A stretch of 64,000 nucleotides of DNA from Rhodobacter capsulatus (GTDB taxonomy: Bacteria; Pseudomonadota; Alphaproteobacteria; Rhodobacterales; Rhodobacteraceae), in NCBI RefSeq assembly GCF_003254295.1, contig NZ_QKZO01000001.1, forward strand, positions 327,608 to 391,607. Reading direction: 5' to 3'. Made by a program: the position numbers and the translations under genes. The notes below the pieces were generated by a model. The model did not search any database. It saw only the letters and a program-made list of their open reading frames with translations, and was not told the origin of the DNA. Below, one piece after another: positions 12,852 to 22,161 of the stretch; positions within the stretch are counted from its first letter, which is position 1, and the number at the start of each line of letters is the position of its first letter.

Positions 12852-12955
12852 GGCCGGGGCCTTCTGTTACCGCTCACGCAATTGCGCACAGCCTTGATTT
12901 GCGCGCGGCGGCCTTTCGGCCCAAGCTGGGGCATATCCCCGAGGAGGACCCGACC

Positions 12956-13348
12956 ATGCATAAAACATCCCGTTTTCTGACCGTCACCGCGCTTGGCCTT
13001 GCGCTGGCGCTGCCCATCGCCGCCACTGCCCATGCCGAGGGCGCGATGGAGGGCCATTCCGGCCATGCGATGAGCGCCACCGCCGATGCCGCCCCCTCGA
13101 CCACCGCTTACATCGACGCCAATGCGAAGATGCATCAGGCGATGGCGATCGACTTCACCGGCAATGCCGATGTGGATTTCGTGCGCGGCATGATCGGCCA
13201 CCATCAGGGCGCCATCGACATGGCGAAGATCGTGCTGGAAAACGGCGCCGATCCCGAGGTGCGCAAGCTCGCACAAAACGTGATCGCGGCGCAGACGGCC
13301 GAGATCGACTGGATGCAGAAATGGCTTGAGACCCACGCGCCGAAGTAA
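12956..13348 (+). CDS. Secreted DUF305 family protein
   Basis: 130-aa protein with a clear Sec signal peptide (residues 1-27, ATAHA before the cut) followed by a Met/His-rich stretch (MEGHSGHAMS) and a single DUF305 four-helix domain. The conserved histidine pair is in GMIGHHQGAIDMA (H82, H83). DUF305 proteins are ferritin-like, often encoded near copper or metal genes; the Met/His-rich leader segment would suit periplasmic copper binding, which is inference. GAGGAGG precedes ATG 12956. The stop of the convergent aminotransferase lies three bases away. Confidence 0.88.
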   Translation: MHKTSRFLTVTALGLALALPIAATAHAEGAMEGHSGHAMSATADAAPSTTAYIDANAKMHQAMAIDFTGNADVDFVRGMIGHHQGAIDMAKIVLENGADPEVRKLAQNVIAAQTAEIDWMQKWLETHAPK

Positions 13349-13351
13349 GGC

Positions 13352-14551
13352 TCAGCCCGCGGCAATCACCGCGGCGGCGGATTGGATGCCGCTGCTGCCA
13401 TGGGCGATGCCCAAAGCCTGCAGACCGGCCTCCATCGTGGCCAGAACGCCCAGCACCATATGCGCGTTCACATGGCCCATGTGGCCAACGCGCAGGAAAT
13501 CCCCGGCTTCCGGCGTGCCGGGCGCCGCCATGCCAAGACCGATGCCCAGCGTCACCCCCGCCTGCGTCTCGCACCAGGCGCGCAGCCGTTCCGCGCCGCC
13601 CTGCCCGATCCGCGCCGCCGTCACCGCGCCCGAGCGATGCGCCGCCACCGGCACATTCAGCGCGATGTCGCCGCCCTGGCCCCAGGCGTCAAAGGCCGCG
13701 GCGACGCTGCGGGACAGCGTCCGGTGCCGCGCCCAGACCTGCGGCAGGCCTTCCTCGTCCAGAATCATCTTGAGCGATTCCGAAAGCCCGAAGAGATGAT
13801 GCGTCGGCGCCGTGCCGCCGAATTGCTGCCAATATTCCTGCGCGAAGATCCGCGCCGTCCAATCCCAATAGGGCGTGACCAGATCGGCGCCCCTGGCAAC
13901 CGCCACCGCCTTGTCGGAGACCCAGACGATGCCCAGACCCGGCGGCACCATCAGTCCCTTTTGGCTGGCCGCGACCATCACATCGACGCCCCAGTCATCA
14001 AAGCGGAATGCGTCACAGCCAAGCGAGGCGATGCAATCCACCGCCAGCAGCGCCGGATGGCCCGCGGCGTCGATCGCCGCCCGCACCGCCGCCACGTCGT
14101 TCAGCACCGAAGACGCGGTATCGACATGGGTCAGCAGAACGACCTTGATCTTGCGGGCCGTATCGGCGCGCAGCGCGGCCTCGACCCGGGCCGGATCGAC
14201 CGGCGCCCTGATGCCGAAATCGAGCGTCTCGACCGTCACCCCCAGCGCGCGGGCATGCTGCGCCCAGCCCAGACCGAACCGCCCGGTGATCAGCGAGAGC
14301 GCGGTGTCGCCGCGCGAAAACAGGTTCGAGATCGCCGCTTCCCAGGCGCCATGGCCATTCGCCAGATAGATCGCCACATGGCCCGAACTTTGCGCCACAC
14401 GGCGCAGATCGGTCATCACCCGCGCGGTCAGCTCGATCAGATCGCCCTCGTAGATGTTCGGCGCGGCGCGGTGCATGGCGTTCAGCACCCGGTCGGGCAT
14501 CACCGAGGGGCCGGGAATGGCAAGATAGGAACGTCCCTGGGCAAGGCTCAT
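13352..14551 (-). CDS. Class V aminotransferase (serine/alanine-glyoxylate type)
   Basis: 399-aa PLP enzyme of the alanine-glyoxylate / serine-glyoxylate aminotransferase family. The N-terminus YLAIPGPSVMPDRVLNAM is characteristic, and the Schiff-base lysine is in AASQKGLMVPPGLG. These enzymes move amino groups between glyoxylate and serine or alanine, linking C2 metabolism to glycine and serine. ATG 14551 matches the family start; longer frames upstream overlap the promoter of the divergent ABC exporter. Exact substrate preference cannot be read from the sequence. Confidence 0.9.
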   Translation of the reverse strand: MSLAQGRSYLAIPGPSVMPDRVLNAMHRAAPNIYEGDLIELTARVMTDLRRVAQSSGHVAIYLANGHGAWEAAISNLFSRGDTALSLITGRFGLGWAQHARALGVTVETLDFGIRAPVDPARVEAALRADTARKIKVVLLTHVDTASSVLNDVAAVRAAIDAAGHPALLAVDCIASLGCDAFRFDDWGVDVMVAASQKGLMVPPGLGIVWVSDKAVAVARGADLVTPYWDWTARIFAQEYWQQFGGTAPTHHLFGLSESLKMILDEEGLPQVWARHRTLSRSVAAAFDAWGQGGDIALNVPVAAHRSGAVTAARIGQGGAERLRAWCETQAGVTLGIGLGMAAPGTPEAGDFLRVGHMGHVNAHMVLGVLATMEAGLQALGIAHGSSGIQSAAAVIAAG

Positions 14552-14676
14552 GCGGTCTCTCCGGTTGATCCGACAGCGGTACCGAAGCCCCCCGGGCCGG
14601 TCAACGGCCGGGCTTGTACCCGTCACAAGACCGGGCGCAGCTTGTGACGCCCCGGCTTTCACGGTATCGATCCGCC

Positions 14677-16455
14677 ATGCCACAGGCAAAGATCGAGGAC
14701 CGCGTGACCAGTTCTTCCCCCTCCGCCCCCTCCTCGTCGCGCATCTTCGCGCGGGTCTGGCGCGATTATCTGCGGCGGCAATGGCTGCTGATGGCCGTCG
14801 CCATGCTGCTTCTGATGCTGGAAGGATCGACGCTCGGCCTGCTCAGCTGGATGATCGAGCCGCTTTTCGACCGGGTCTTCGCCCAGGGCCAGAGCGGCGC
14901 GGTGATCTGGGTGGGGTCTGCGATCTTCGGGCTTTTCCTGATCCGCGCCATCACCTCGGTCGCGTCGAAAACGCTGCTGACCTCGGTCGCGCAGGCCTCT
15001 TCGACGGCGATGCAGATCGACATCGTCCGCCATATCCTGCGGCTGGATCAGAGCTTCTTTCAGACCAACCCGCCCGGCGCGCTGATCGACCGGGTGCAGG
15101 GCGACACGCTGGCGGTGCAGGGCGTCTGGAGCGTCTTCGTCTCGGGGGCGGGACGGGATGCGGTCTCGCTGATCTCGCTCTTTGTCGTGGCGCTGTCGAT
15201 CGACTGGCTCTGGACGCTGGCGGCGCTGATCGGGGCACCGCTGCTGATCGCGCCGACCGCGATGGCGCAGCGCTACATCCGCCGCAAGACCCGGCAGATG
15301 CGCGACGAATCCGGCCAGCGCGCGACGCGGCTGGACGAGGTGTTCCACGGCATCGCGGCGGTGAAGCTTTACCAGATGGAGGAATACCAGCTGGGCCGTT
15401 TCACCGGGCTGGTGCACCGGATCCGCCGCGCGATGGTGAAGATGAGCTTCTCGCAATCGATCGTGCCCGCGCTGATCGACGTGATGACCGGGCTTGGCTT
15501 CTTTGCCGTGCTGCTGATGGCCGCCCCCGAAATCACCACGGGCGAGCGCACGGTGGGCGAGTTCATGTCCTTCTTCACCGCGATGACCCTGACCTTTCAG
15601 CCGCTGCGGCGGCTGGGCGGGCTCGCGGGCACCTGGCAATCGGCCCGCGCCAGCCTCGAGCGGCTTTACGAGGTGATCGACATCGCGCCCGGCGTCTTTG
15701 CCCCCGCCAGCCCCGCCCCGGCCCCGGCGACGACGCAGATCCGCTTCGATCAGGTCGACCTTTCCTACGGTCAGAAGCCTGTCCTGCGCGGGCTCTCCTT
15801 TACCGCCGAGGCGGGCAAGACCACCGCGCTCGTCGGCCCTTCGGGCGCCGGGAAGTCGAGCGTCTTCAACCTGCTGACGCGTCTGGTCGAGGCGCAATCG
15901 GGGGCGATCACCTTGGGCGGCGTGCCGATCACCGCGCTCGATCCGGCTGTGCTGCGCGGACTTTTCGCGATGGTGACGCAGGATGCGGCGCTGTTTGACG
16001 AGACGATCCGGGAAAACATCCTGCTGGGCCGGACCGATGTCGCGCCCGAGGTGCTGGCCCGGGCCATCGAGGTGGCGCATGTGCGAGAATTCACCGAGGC
16101 GATGCCGCTTGGCCTTGATACGCCCGCCGGACCACGCGGCTCGGCGCTCTCGGGCGGGCAGCGTCAGCGTGTCGCCATCGCCCGCGCGGTGCTGCGCGAT
16201 GCGCCGATCCTGCTTCTGGACGAGGCGACCTCGGCGCTTGACACCGCCTCCGAGGCGAAGGTGGCCGAGGCGCTGGCGACCCTCTCGCAGGGCCGCACGA
16301 CGCTGGTGATCGCGCATCGGCTGTCCACCGTGCGGCAGGCCGACAAGATCGTGGTGATCGTCGAGGGACAGGTGGTCGAGGAGGGCACGCATGACGATCT
16401 GCTGGCCCGCGGCGGCGCCTATGCCGGTCTGTGCCGGATGCAGCTTGTGGAATGA
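14677..16455 (+). CDS. ABC exporter, fused permease and ATPase (MsbA-like)
   Basis: 592-aa half-transporter. The N-terminal half holds about six membrane segments (first near residues 30-55) in the ABC exporter fold. The ATPase half has Walker A GPSGAGKSS, signature LSGGQRQR, Walker B ILLLDEATSALD and the switch histidine in IAHRLST. It would work as a homodimer moving lipids or hydrophobic compounds; MsbA-like lipid A export is one option but a second paralogue at 41064 shares the claim. A GTG at 14704 with GAGG upstream is an alternative start. Confidence 0.88.
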   Translation: MPQAKIEDRVTSSSPSAPSSSRIFARVWRDYLRRQWLLMAVAMLLLMLEGSTLGLLSWMIEPLFDRVFAQGQSGAVIWVGSAIFGLFLIRAITSVASKTLLTSVAQASSTAMQIDIVRHILRLDQSFFQTNPPGALIDRVQGDTLAVQGVWSVFVSGAGRDAVSLISLFVVALSIDWLWTLAALIGAPLLIAPTAMAQRYIRRKTRQMRDESGQRATRLDEVFHGIAAVKLYQMEEYQLGRFTGLVHRIRRAMVKMSFSQSIVPALIDVMTGLGFFAVLLMAAPEITTGERTVGEFMSFFTAMTLTFQPLRRLGGLAGTWQSARASLERLYEVIDIAPGVFAPASPAPAPATTQIRFDQVDLSYGQKPVLRGLSFTAEAGKTTALVGPSGAGKSSVFNLLTRLVEAQSGAITLGGVPITALDPAVLRGLFAMVTQDAALFDETIRENILLGRTDVAPEVLARAIEVAHVREFTEAMPLGLDTPAGPRGSALSGGQRQRVAIARAVLRDAPILLLDEATSALDTASEAKVAEALATLSQGRTTLVIAHRLSTVRQADKIVVIVEGQVVEEGTHDDLLARGGAYAGLCRMQLVE

Positions 16456-16491
16456 GCCCGCCGCCCCATAATGGAAAAAAAGGGGGGCGCC

Positions 16492-17235
16492 ATGCGCAAG
16501 ATCTTCGACATCACCGGCCAGGACCGCGAGCATTTCCTGCAGGGCCTTGTGTCCAATGACCTGCGGCGGCTGGCCGAGGGGCCGGTCTACGCCGCGCTGC
16601 TGACGCCGCAGGGCAAATATCTGGCGGATTTCTTCCTGATCGCGCGGGGCGACACGATTCTGCTCGACATCGACGCCACCCTGGCCGAGGCGACGCTTCG
16701 GCGGCTGGCCATGTATCGGCTGCGCGCCGATGTGGCGATCGCACCCTCGGCGCTGTCGGTCTTTTGCGGCACCGGCCCCGCGCCCGAGGGGGCCCTGACC
16801 GATCCGCGCCATCCGGCGCTGGGCTGGCGGCTTTACGGCGACCGGGACGGCGATGACGGCAGCGATTGGGACGCGCTGCGCGTGAACCATCTGATCCCCG
16901 CCACCGGCATCGAGCTGACACCCGAGACCTATATCCTCGAAGCCGGGTTCGAGCGGCTCAACGGCGTCGATTTCCGCAAGGGCTGCTATGTGGGCCAGGA
17001 GGTCACGGCGCGGATGAAGCACAAGACCGAGCTGCGCAAGGGTCTGGTGCAGCTGGCGATTTCGGGCGCGGCGCCGGTGGGCACGGCGATCGAGGCGGGC
17101 GGCAAGGTCGTGGGCACGCTTTACACGCAATCGGGGGGCAAGGCGCTGGCGCAGCTGCGGCTGGACGCGCTGGAGGGGCCGATGACGGCCGGTGACGCCC
17201 GGCTTCGGGCCGCGGAGGCGATCACAAAGGCGTGA
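16492..17235 (+). CDS. ygfZ: Folate-binding protein YgfZ
   Basis: 247-aa protein related to the glycine-cleavage T protein. The invariant YgfZ motif KGCYVGQE is present (about residues 163-170), including its conserved cysteine. YgfZ uses tetrahydrofolate to support iron-sulfur cluster enzymes such as MiaB. ATG 16492 has a GGGGGG ribosome site; an ATG 21 bases earlier is possible but less well placed. It begins 36 bases after the ABC exporter and may be cotranscribed with it. Confidence 0.92.
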   Translation: MRKIFDITGQDREHFLQGLVSNDLRRLAEGPVYAALLTPQGKYLADFFLIARGDTILLDIDATLAEATLRRLAMYRLRADVAIAPSALSVFCGTGPAPEGALTDPRHPALGWRLYGDRDGDDGSDWDALRVNHLIPATGIELTPETYILEAGFERLNGVDFRKGCYVGQEVTARMKHKTELRKGLVQLAISGAAPVGTAIEAGGKVVGTLYTQSGGKALAQLRLDALEGPMTAGDARLRAAEAITKA

Positions 17236-17379
17236 TCACCGCGTCCGATCTGCGGCGCGCCCAAAGGACAGGCGACGACGCGCCTCCGAAGCGCAAAAAC
17301 GCGGCGCCGCGATATGGCCCTTGTTTTGCACGCTGCAGACTTGAACGCAACGGTTTGGTAACCATATATGCGCCGGTGT

Positions 17380-17393
17380 TGCCGTTAACGGCA
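17380..17393. promoter_or_regulatory. 14-bp perfect palindrome upstream of the DUF6280 gene
   Basis: TGCCGTTAACGGCA is a perfect 14-base dyad in the 299-base gap between ygfZ and the DUF6280 gene. That gap also holds an A+T-rich GGTAACCATATATG segment near 17357-17370 that could be the promoter. The dyad is of operator size. The protein that would bind is unknown. Confidence 0.45.
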
Positions 17394-17433
17394 CCTAAAT
17401 ACGGGGGCTGTTGCGGCAAGCCATGCGTCAGGT

Positions 17434-17448
17434 GCATGTCGGACATGC
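17434..17448. promoter_or_regulatory. 15-bp dyad upstream of the DUF6280 gene
   Basis: GCATGTC and GACATGC flank a single G, a dyad with 7-base arms. It lies about 85 bases before ATG 17535 and 40 bases after another palindrome, so the pair may be operators or, in RNA, small stems in the leader. Confidence 0.4.
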
Positions 17449-17534
17449 CTTACAGGGCATATCGAATCGGTGGGCAGGGGGCCTAGATGGCCGTCACGCC
17501 AGCAAACGCAAGAGCAATAACAAAGGACGGAATA

Positions 17535-17855
17535 ATGCGCGATTTCGTTGACGGCTCCGCATTCAACTATGAGCAAGGTCAGAGGGCGCGCAAGCTGTTT
17601 GCCGCGGTCGTCCTGGCGGCTCTGGATGATGCGATTGCCGATGACAAGAAATACGGCAACGGCCCCGAGCAGATCGCCCGCTGGGCGCGCTCGCGCGATG
17701 GACGCGAGGTCTTGTCCTGCGCCGGGATCGACCCGAACGAGCGCGTGGTCAAGGGGCTGATGGAATTCGTGTCGAAAGGGGTGCGGACCTCGGTGGCACT
17801 GTCGCGCGAAGAAAGCGAACGGCGGATCGCGGCGGAAGAGGCGGAAGCGGCCTGA
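17535..17855 (+). CDS. DUF6280 family protein
   Basis: 106-aa soluble protein conserved in Rhodobacterales, function unknown. It reads MRDFVDGSAFNYEQG at the start, then a helical region rich in charged residues (LAALDDAIADDKKYGNG), the segment SRDGREVLSCAGIDPNERVVKGLMEF, and an acidic alanine-rich tail. ATG 17535 is chosen because AAAGGACGG precedes it and it fits the conserved start; an ATG at 17487 is in frame without a good ribosome site. It has its own upstream region with two palindromes, and a strong hairpin follows. Confidence 0.85.
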   Translation: MRDFVDGSAFNYEQGQRARKLFAAVVLAALDDAIADDKKYGNGPEQIARWARSRDGREVLSCAGIDPNERVVKGLMEFVSKGVRTSVALSREESERRIAAEEAEAA

Positions 17856-17880
17856 CGGCCCCCGCCCTGCCCGGAAAAAC

Positions 17881-17907
17881 AAACGGCGCGCCCTGGGCGC
17901 GCCGTTT
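17881..17907 (+). terminator. Terminator after the DUF6280 gene
   Basis: AAACGGCGCGCC and GGCGCGCCGTTT form a 12-base perfect stem with a three-base loop, followed by CATTTTC. It lies 25 bases after the stop. Because both arms carry A/T ends it could also stop transcripts from the minus strand. Confidence 0.75.
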
Positions 17908-18036
17908 CATTTTCGCTTTGCGTTCCGGCCCAGTCGTTCCGGCTCTGTCGTTTCCGGCACCGTCAGGCGGCACGGAAGAACGCGACACGGAAGAACGGGG
18001 CCCGAGGCCCCGCCCCCGACGCCGAGGTCGCCCGGA

Positions 18037-19593
18037 TCAGTCGTAATCCTGCCCCAACAGGGCGCGCTGGATCTCGCGGCGCACCAGTTTGCGGACATTC
18101 TGGGTGATCCGCTCGCCCAGGCTGCCGCGCAGCTCCTCGCGCACGAGCTGGGCCACCATGTCGCGCAGCACCGCCTCGTCGATCAGCCCGTCCTCATAGG
18201 ACGGCACCAGCTCTTCGGCGTAAAGCTCCGCGGCCTCCTCCAGATCCTGCGCCAGCTCCTCGCGCAGCTCTTCGTAGCTCGACCGCATCGTGGCGGCGGT
18301 CTGCACCGTTTCCTCGGCTTCCGAGACGGCCAGACGCCGCGGCGGGGTCCGGCGCGCCAGATTGAGCGTCGCCTCGGCCCAGTCCATGCCGACGCCCGGC
18401 TCTTCCGGGCCGGTCTCGGCCTGCCGTTCGGGATCGGCCATCTCGGCCTGCAGCTCCGCCGCATGATCCTGTTGCGCCAGCAGTTCCGCCTCGGCGGCCG
18501 CTTCGATCGCCTCCTCGGCGGCATCGGCGCTCCAGGCCTCGGCGCCGTCCGCCTGCGGATCGGCCCCCGGCTCTGCCAGCACGACATCCTCGGCCGGCGC
18601 GGTCTCCTCGGCCGACGGCTCCGCAAGGGCTTCCGGCGCGGGCGTCTCGATCGCCTGACGCACTTCGGCCTCGAAGGCGTCGGGCAGCTCTGCCGCGGCC
18701 GCTTCGGGCTCCAGCGCGAAGGGATGGCCGGTGTCCGGTTCGAAGTCGAAGCCGCTTTCGGCCACCGCCGCCTCAAGCTCGGCAATCGTGCTTTCCAGCC
18801 GCGACAGCTCGTCGCCCAGATCGATCGCCGTCCCGGTCCCCGGATCGGCGACCTCCTCGGCCAGCGCCGCATCGCCCTCGCCCGCGGCATCGATCGCGCT
18901 CGAAGCATCTTCCAGCACGACCCCGGTTTCGGCCAAAGCCGCCTCGGCCTCGGCCAGCAGCACCTCGGCCTCGGTCATCGGACGCGACGCGGGCACGACG
19001 GCAAAGGGACGGATGTCGGAGGGCGAGACCGCGGCGGAGGGCTGCAGCAGGAACGGCGCCGAAGCATCGAAAGCCGGGCCGACATCGGCCGCGGCAGGGG
19101 GCTCGGCGGCGGTGTCGACAGCGGGTTCGACAGCAATTTCGGCAGGGGCCTCGGCGGGCAGGAGCGGCGCGGCCGCCTCGGCTTCCTCGGCCAGCGCGGG
19201 GTCGAGCGCAAGGGCAGGCGCGACAAAATCAAGGATCTCGGCCTCGACCAGTTCCGACTCGGGCTCCACCATCCTCTCGGGGGAGGCCATCGCCGCGGCG
19301 CCGATCTCGGCCTGAAGGTCTACGTCGACCCCGTTTTCGACCTCGGCGGCGCTCTCGACCTCGTCCGCGATCTCCGCCTCCGCCTCATCCTCGCCGATTC
19401 GCAGCGCCGGGGTCAGCACCAGGCATTCGGCCTCGGCCGCAAGCGGCGCGGGCTCTGCCGCAACCTCGGGCGGCGCGGCGGGCGCAGGGGGCGGCACCGG
19501 CATCGGCCGCGCAGCCCCGGCATCGCGCGAGACCAGACGACGGATCGACGACAGGACGTCTTCAATTTCGATTTTCGTTTCGGGTTCGGACAT
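18037..19593 (-). CDS. PopZ-like polar organising protein (DUF2497 type)
   Basis: 518-aa acidic protein with the PopZ layout: a short N-terminal helix (IEDVLSSIRRLVSRD, residues 10-24), a very long Glu/Ala/Pro-rich disordered middle, and two C-terminal helices (AVLRDMVAQLVREELRG, then RITQNVRKLVRREIQRALL) that in PopZ drive self-assembly. PopZ anchors ParB and chromosome origins at the pole. Gene order pcm-tolC-this gene is the order found around popZ in many alphaproteobacteria. It is much longer than Caulobacter PopZ because the acidic middle is expanded. ATG 19593 is better spaced from GGGAG than ATG 19596. Confidence 0.75.
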   Translation of the reverse strand: MSEPETKIEIEDVLSSIRRLVSRDAGAARPMPVPPPAPAAPPEVAAEPAPLAAEAECLVLTPALRIGEDEAEAEIADEVESAAEVENGVDVDLQAEIGAAAMASPERMVEPESELVEAEILDFVAPALALDPALAEEAEAAAPLLPAEAPAEIAVEPAVDTAAEPPAAADVGPAFDASAPFLLQPSAAVSPSDIRPFAVVPASRPMTEAEVLLAEAEAALAETGVVLEDASSAIDAAGEGDAALAEEVADPGTGTAIDLGDELSRLESTIAELEAAVAESGFDFEPDTGHPFALEPEAAAAELPDAFEAEVRQAIETPAPEALAEPSAEETAPAEDVVLAEPGADPQADGAEAWSADAAEEAIEAAAEAELLAQQDHAAELQAEMADPERQAETGPEEPGVGMDWAEATLNLARRTPPRRLAVSEAEETVQTAATMRSSYEELREELAQDLEEAAELYAEELVPSYEDGLIDEAVLRDMVAQLVREELRGSLGERITQNVRKLVRREIQRALLGQDYD

Positions 19594-19724
19594 CATGCTC
19601 CCAATCCTGCTCTCTGGCCGACACTAGGTCCGGCTGTTTGAATGAAGCAGAATTCCTCCTCCCGTGGACGACGTCCGAGGGAAGCCGGGTCACACCCAGT
19701 CACAGCCACGCGGTGCACAAGAAC

Positions 19725-21122
19725 TCAGTTCTTGCCGATGGCGCGCAAGACACGATCAAGAGCCTTGCCCTGATCGCTGAGAGGCGCGTTCTGCACCGCA
19801 TTGTAGTAGGCTGCGGGGTCATAGGTGGGGATCCCGAGCTTGAGGTTTTCTACCGTCAAGAGTCCCATAGCGGACAAAAGTTGATAATATGCTACCTGCA
19901 AAGAGGCTTCCGCCGTAATCCGCGAAGCTTTCGCGTCCAGAAGGTCCTGTTCGGCATTGAGCACGTCCAGCGTGGTCCGCGCGCCCAGCGTCGCCTCCTC
20001 GCGCACGCCCTGATAGGCCAGATCGGCAGCCTGGATCTGCTGGTCATAGGCGTTGATCTGCGCCCGGTAGACATCGATGCCCGCAAAGGCATTGGCGACG
20101 GCCTGCGCCACCTCCACCCCCGCCTGGCTCAGCCCGGCCCGGGCCTTGTCGCGGTTGGCAACGGCCTTGCGATTGGTCGAGGCGATGGCGCCGCCGGAAT
20201 AGATCGGCTGCCCGATCGACAGCGTCAGGGTGGACTTGCGCCCGGTGTCCTTCGGATCCGCCAGCTGCGCCGCTCCGGTCACTGTCGGCAGATGCTGGGC
20301 ATGGGCCAGTGCCACGCCCAGATCGGCCGCCGAGACCAGATGCTGGGCCTGCTTGATGAAGGGATGCAGCCGCAGCGCCGTCGCATTCGCCTCGGCGGTC
20401 GTCTTCGGCAGCTTCGGCGCCTTCGGCAAGGACGAGAGCCGCTCGGGATAATGACCGATCACCGCCTTGTAGGCCTCGCGCGCGGCCTTGTATTGCCCCT
20501 GCGCCGCCGCCAGCGAGGCCCGCGCCCCGGCCAGAGACGCCTCGGCCTGCGACACGTCGGTCTTCGTCACCTCGCCGACGTCGAACCGATCCTGCGCGGC
20601 TTTCAGCTGTTCCGAAATCACCCGCACCGAATTCTCGGTGATCGCCACCTGTTCGGCCGTGGCCTTGGCATCGGCATAGGCCTTGACGGCAGAGAGCAGC
20701 ACATCCTGTTCGGTCGACAACAGCGCGGCGCGCGTGGCCAGGACGGTCTCTTTCTGGATATCGACCGTCAGCCGATTGCGGCCGAAGTCGAACAGCGTCC
20801 AGTCGAGCGTCAGCGCCATCGTCGCCGACAGCTCATCCCAATGGCCGTCACAGCTGGTCTGGAAAGTGGACGGCATGTTGCAGCGGCTGCGGGAAAACTC
20901 CGCCCCCCATTTCGCCACCGGACGCAGCGCCGCCACGGCCGTTGCCACATCCTCGTCGGCCGCCCGCAGCGTGGCGCGGTTCTGGTCCAGCAGATGCGAG
21001 ACCTTGTAGGCCGAAACCAGCGCATCGGCCAGCGTCTCGGCCGAAGCGGAGAGCGACCCGGCCAGAAGGCCAAGCCCGGCGACGGTGGCCAGAAGAAGGG
21101 GTTTGAACGTTCTGCGCTTCAT
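19725..21122 (-). CDS. tolC: TolC family outer-membrane efflux protein
   Basis: 465-aa outer-membrane channel of type I secretion and RND efflux systems. It has a signal peptide (1-28, SASA before the cut), and the two-fold repeated helix-strand pattern of TolC is visible (TLADALVSAYKVSH near 30; GQPIYSGGAI in the second half). Two cysteines at 81 and 91, in the first strand region, could form a disulfide. It lies downstream of pcm and upstream of the popZ-like gene on the same strand. No inner-membrane partner is adjacent, so it is probably shared by several pumps. Confidence 0.93.
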   Translation of the reverse strand: MKRRTFKPLLLATVAGLGLLAGSLSASAETLADALVSAYKVSHLLDQNRATLRAADEDVATAVAALRPVAKWGAEFSRSRCNMPSTFQTSCDGHWDELSATMALTLDWTLFDFGRNRLTVDIQKETVLATRAALLSTEQDVLLSAVKAYADAKATAEQVAITENSVRVISEQLKAAQDRFDVGEVTKTDVSQAEASLAGARASLAAAQGQYKAAREAYKAVIGHYPERLSSLPKAPKLPKTTAEANATALRLHPFIKQAQHLVSAADLGVALAHAQHLPTVTGAAQLADPKDTGRKSTLTLSIGQPIYSGGAIASTNRKAVANRDKARAGLSQAGVEVAQAVANAFAGIDVYRAQINAYDQQIQAADLAYQGVREEATLGARTTLDVLNAEQDLLDAKASRITAEASLQVAYYQLLSAMGLLTVENLKLGIPTYDPAAYYNAVQNAPLSDQGKALDRVLRAIGKN

Positions 21123-21226
21123 GCCTCGGATCCTCTTGCTGCACCGCTGCCCGGCGGCTGTCCCGCCGTTCTACGGCGATAACATTCGTTTCCGCCGATA
21201 TGAGCCCAATTCGGCACCAAAGGCAA

Positions 21227-21877
21227 TCAGAGGACGAATTCTTTTGCGCAGGTGAACCCCGGAAGCACCGGTGCCGCGGCGTTGAACGCGTCGCGCCAGG
21301 CCACCACGCCATCGATCTTGCGGCCGATCCGCGCCGTGCCCAGCTGCCCCTGCAGGAAAATTGCCGTGATCCGGCCGCCTTCCCGCAGCTGCGCCGCGAT
21401 CGCGGCGGGCACCTGTTCGACGCCGCCTTCGATCACGATCGCGTCATAGGGGCCTTCCTCCGCGGCCCCTTCGGCCAGCCGCCCTTCCACGACGGTCACG
21501 CCCTCGATGTCCTGCACCGACAGATGCGCCTCGGCCGAGGCGGCCAACGCGCCCTCTTCCAGCGCGACGACGGCCTGCGTCATCCGCGCGAGGACGGCAG
21601 AGGAATAGCCCATGCCCGCCCCGATATCGAGCACCCGGTCCCCGGGCTGGAGATCGAGCGCATCCAGCATCTTGGCGAAATTGCGCGGCTCGAGCAGCCA
21701 GCGCCCGTGCCCCAGATCGAGATTTTCGCCGACATAGGCGGCCTCGCGGCGGGCGTCGGGCACATAGGCTTCGCGGGGGACGGCCAGCATCGCTTCGATG
21801 ATCGGGAATTTCGTCACGTCATTGGGGCGAACCTGGGTGTCGACCATCATGGTGCGGCGGGCGGCGAAATCCGGCAT
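21227..21877 (-). CDS. pcm: Protein-L-isoaspartate O-methyltransferase-like protein
   Basis: 216-aa SAM-dependent methyltransferase. The SAM-binding motif is [18 protein letters not shown], and the N-terminal [12 protein letters not shown] segment is the form usual in alphaproteobacteria. Classical PCMT repairs isoaspartyl residues; this subfamily is shorter and more divergent, so repair activity is probable rather than proven. ATG 21877 is preceded by GGAAGAG. It heads the pcm-tolC-popZ-like row, with 104 bases to tolC. Confidence 0.85.
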   Translation of the reverse strand: MPDFAARRTMMVDTQVRPNDVTKFPIIEAMLAVPREAYVPDARREAAYVGENLDLGHGRWLLEPRNFAKMLDALDLQPGDRVLDIGAGMGYSSAVLARMTQAVVALEEGALAASAEAHLSVQDIEGVTVVEGRLAEGAAEEGPYDAIVIEGGVEQVPAAIAAQLREGGRITAIFLQGQLGTARIGRKIDGVVAWRDAFNAAAPVLPGFTCAKEFVL

Positions 21878-22062
21878 GGGGGAACTCTTCCGTCTGAGCG
21901 TTGCGTTGCGCGGTTTTGCCACAGAAGTCGCAAGGGAGCAACGGTCCGGTGGCGGGCCGCGCCCGGTGTTGCATACCATGGTGCACGGAACAAGCGGCAA
22001 AGTCGGCGCAAGACCCCTTGCACGGCGGGCGCTGATTGGGTAGGTGAATGTCACCTCACGGC

Positions 22063-22136
22063 GGCGGGTTGGCGGAGAGGTTACGCAGCGGATTGCAAAT
22101 CCGTGAAGACCGGTTCGATTCCGGTACCCGCCTCCA
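22063..22136 (+). tRNA. tRNA-Cys (GCA)
   Basis: A 74-base cloverleaf. The acceptor stem is GGCGGGT with ACCCGCC, anticodon GCA is at 22095-22097 inside the seven-base loop TTGCAAA, the T arm is CCGG-TTCGATT-CCGG, and CCA is encoded at 22134-22136. It reads on the plus strand between divergent pcm and the potassium channel gene. Confidence 0.97.
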
Positions 22137-22161
22137 GTTCCCCGGCAGGGTCGAGAGGCGT

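Noticed and set aside
14659..17130. 823-codon open frame opposite the ABC exporter and ygfZ
   Set aside because: Same reason: low-complexity antisense reading of two recognised genes.
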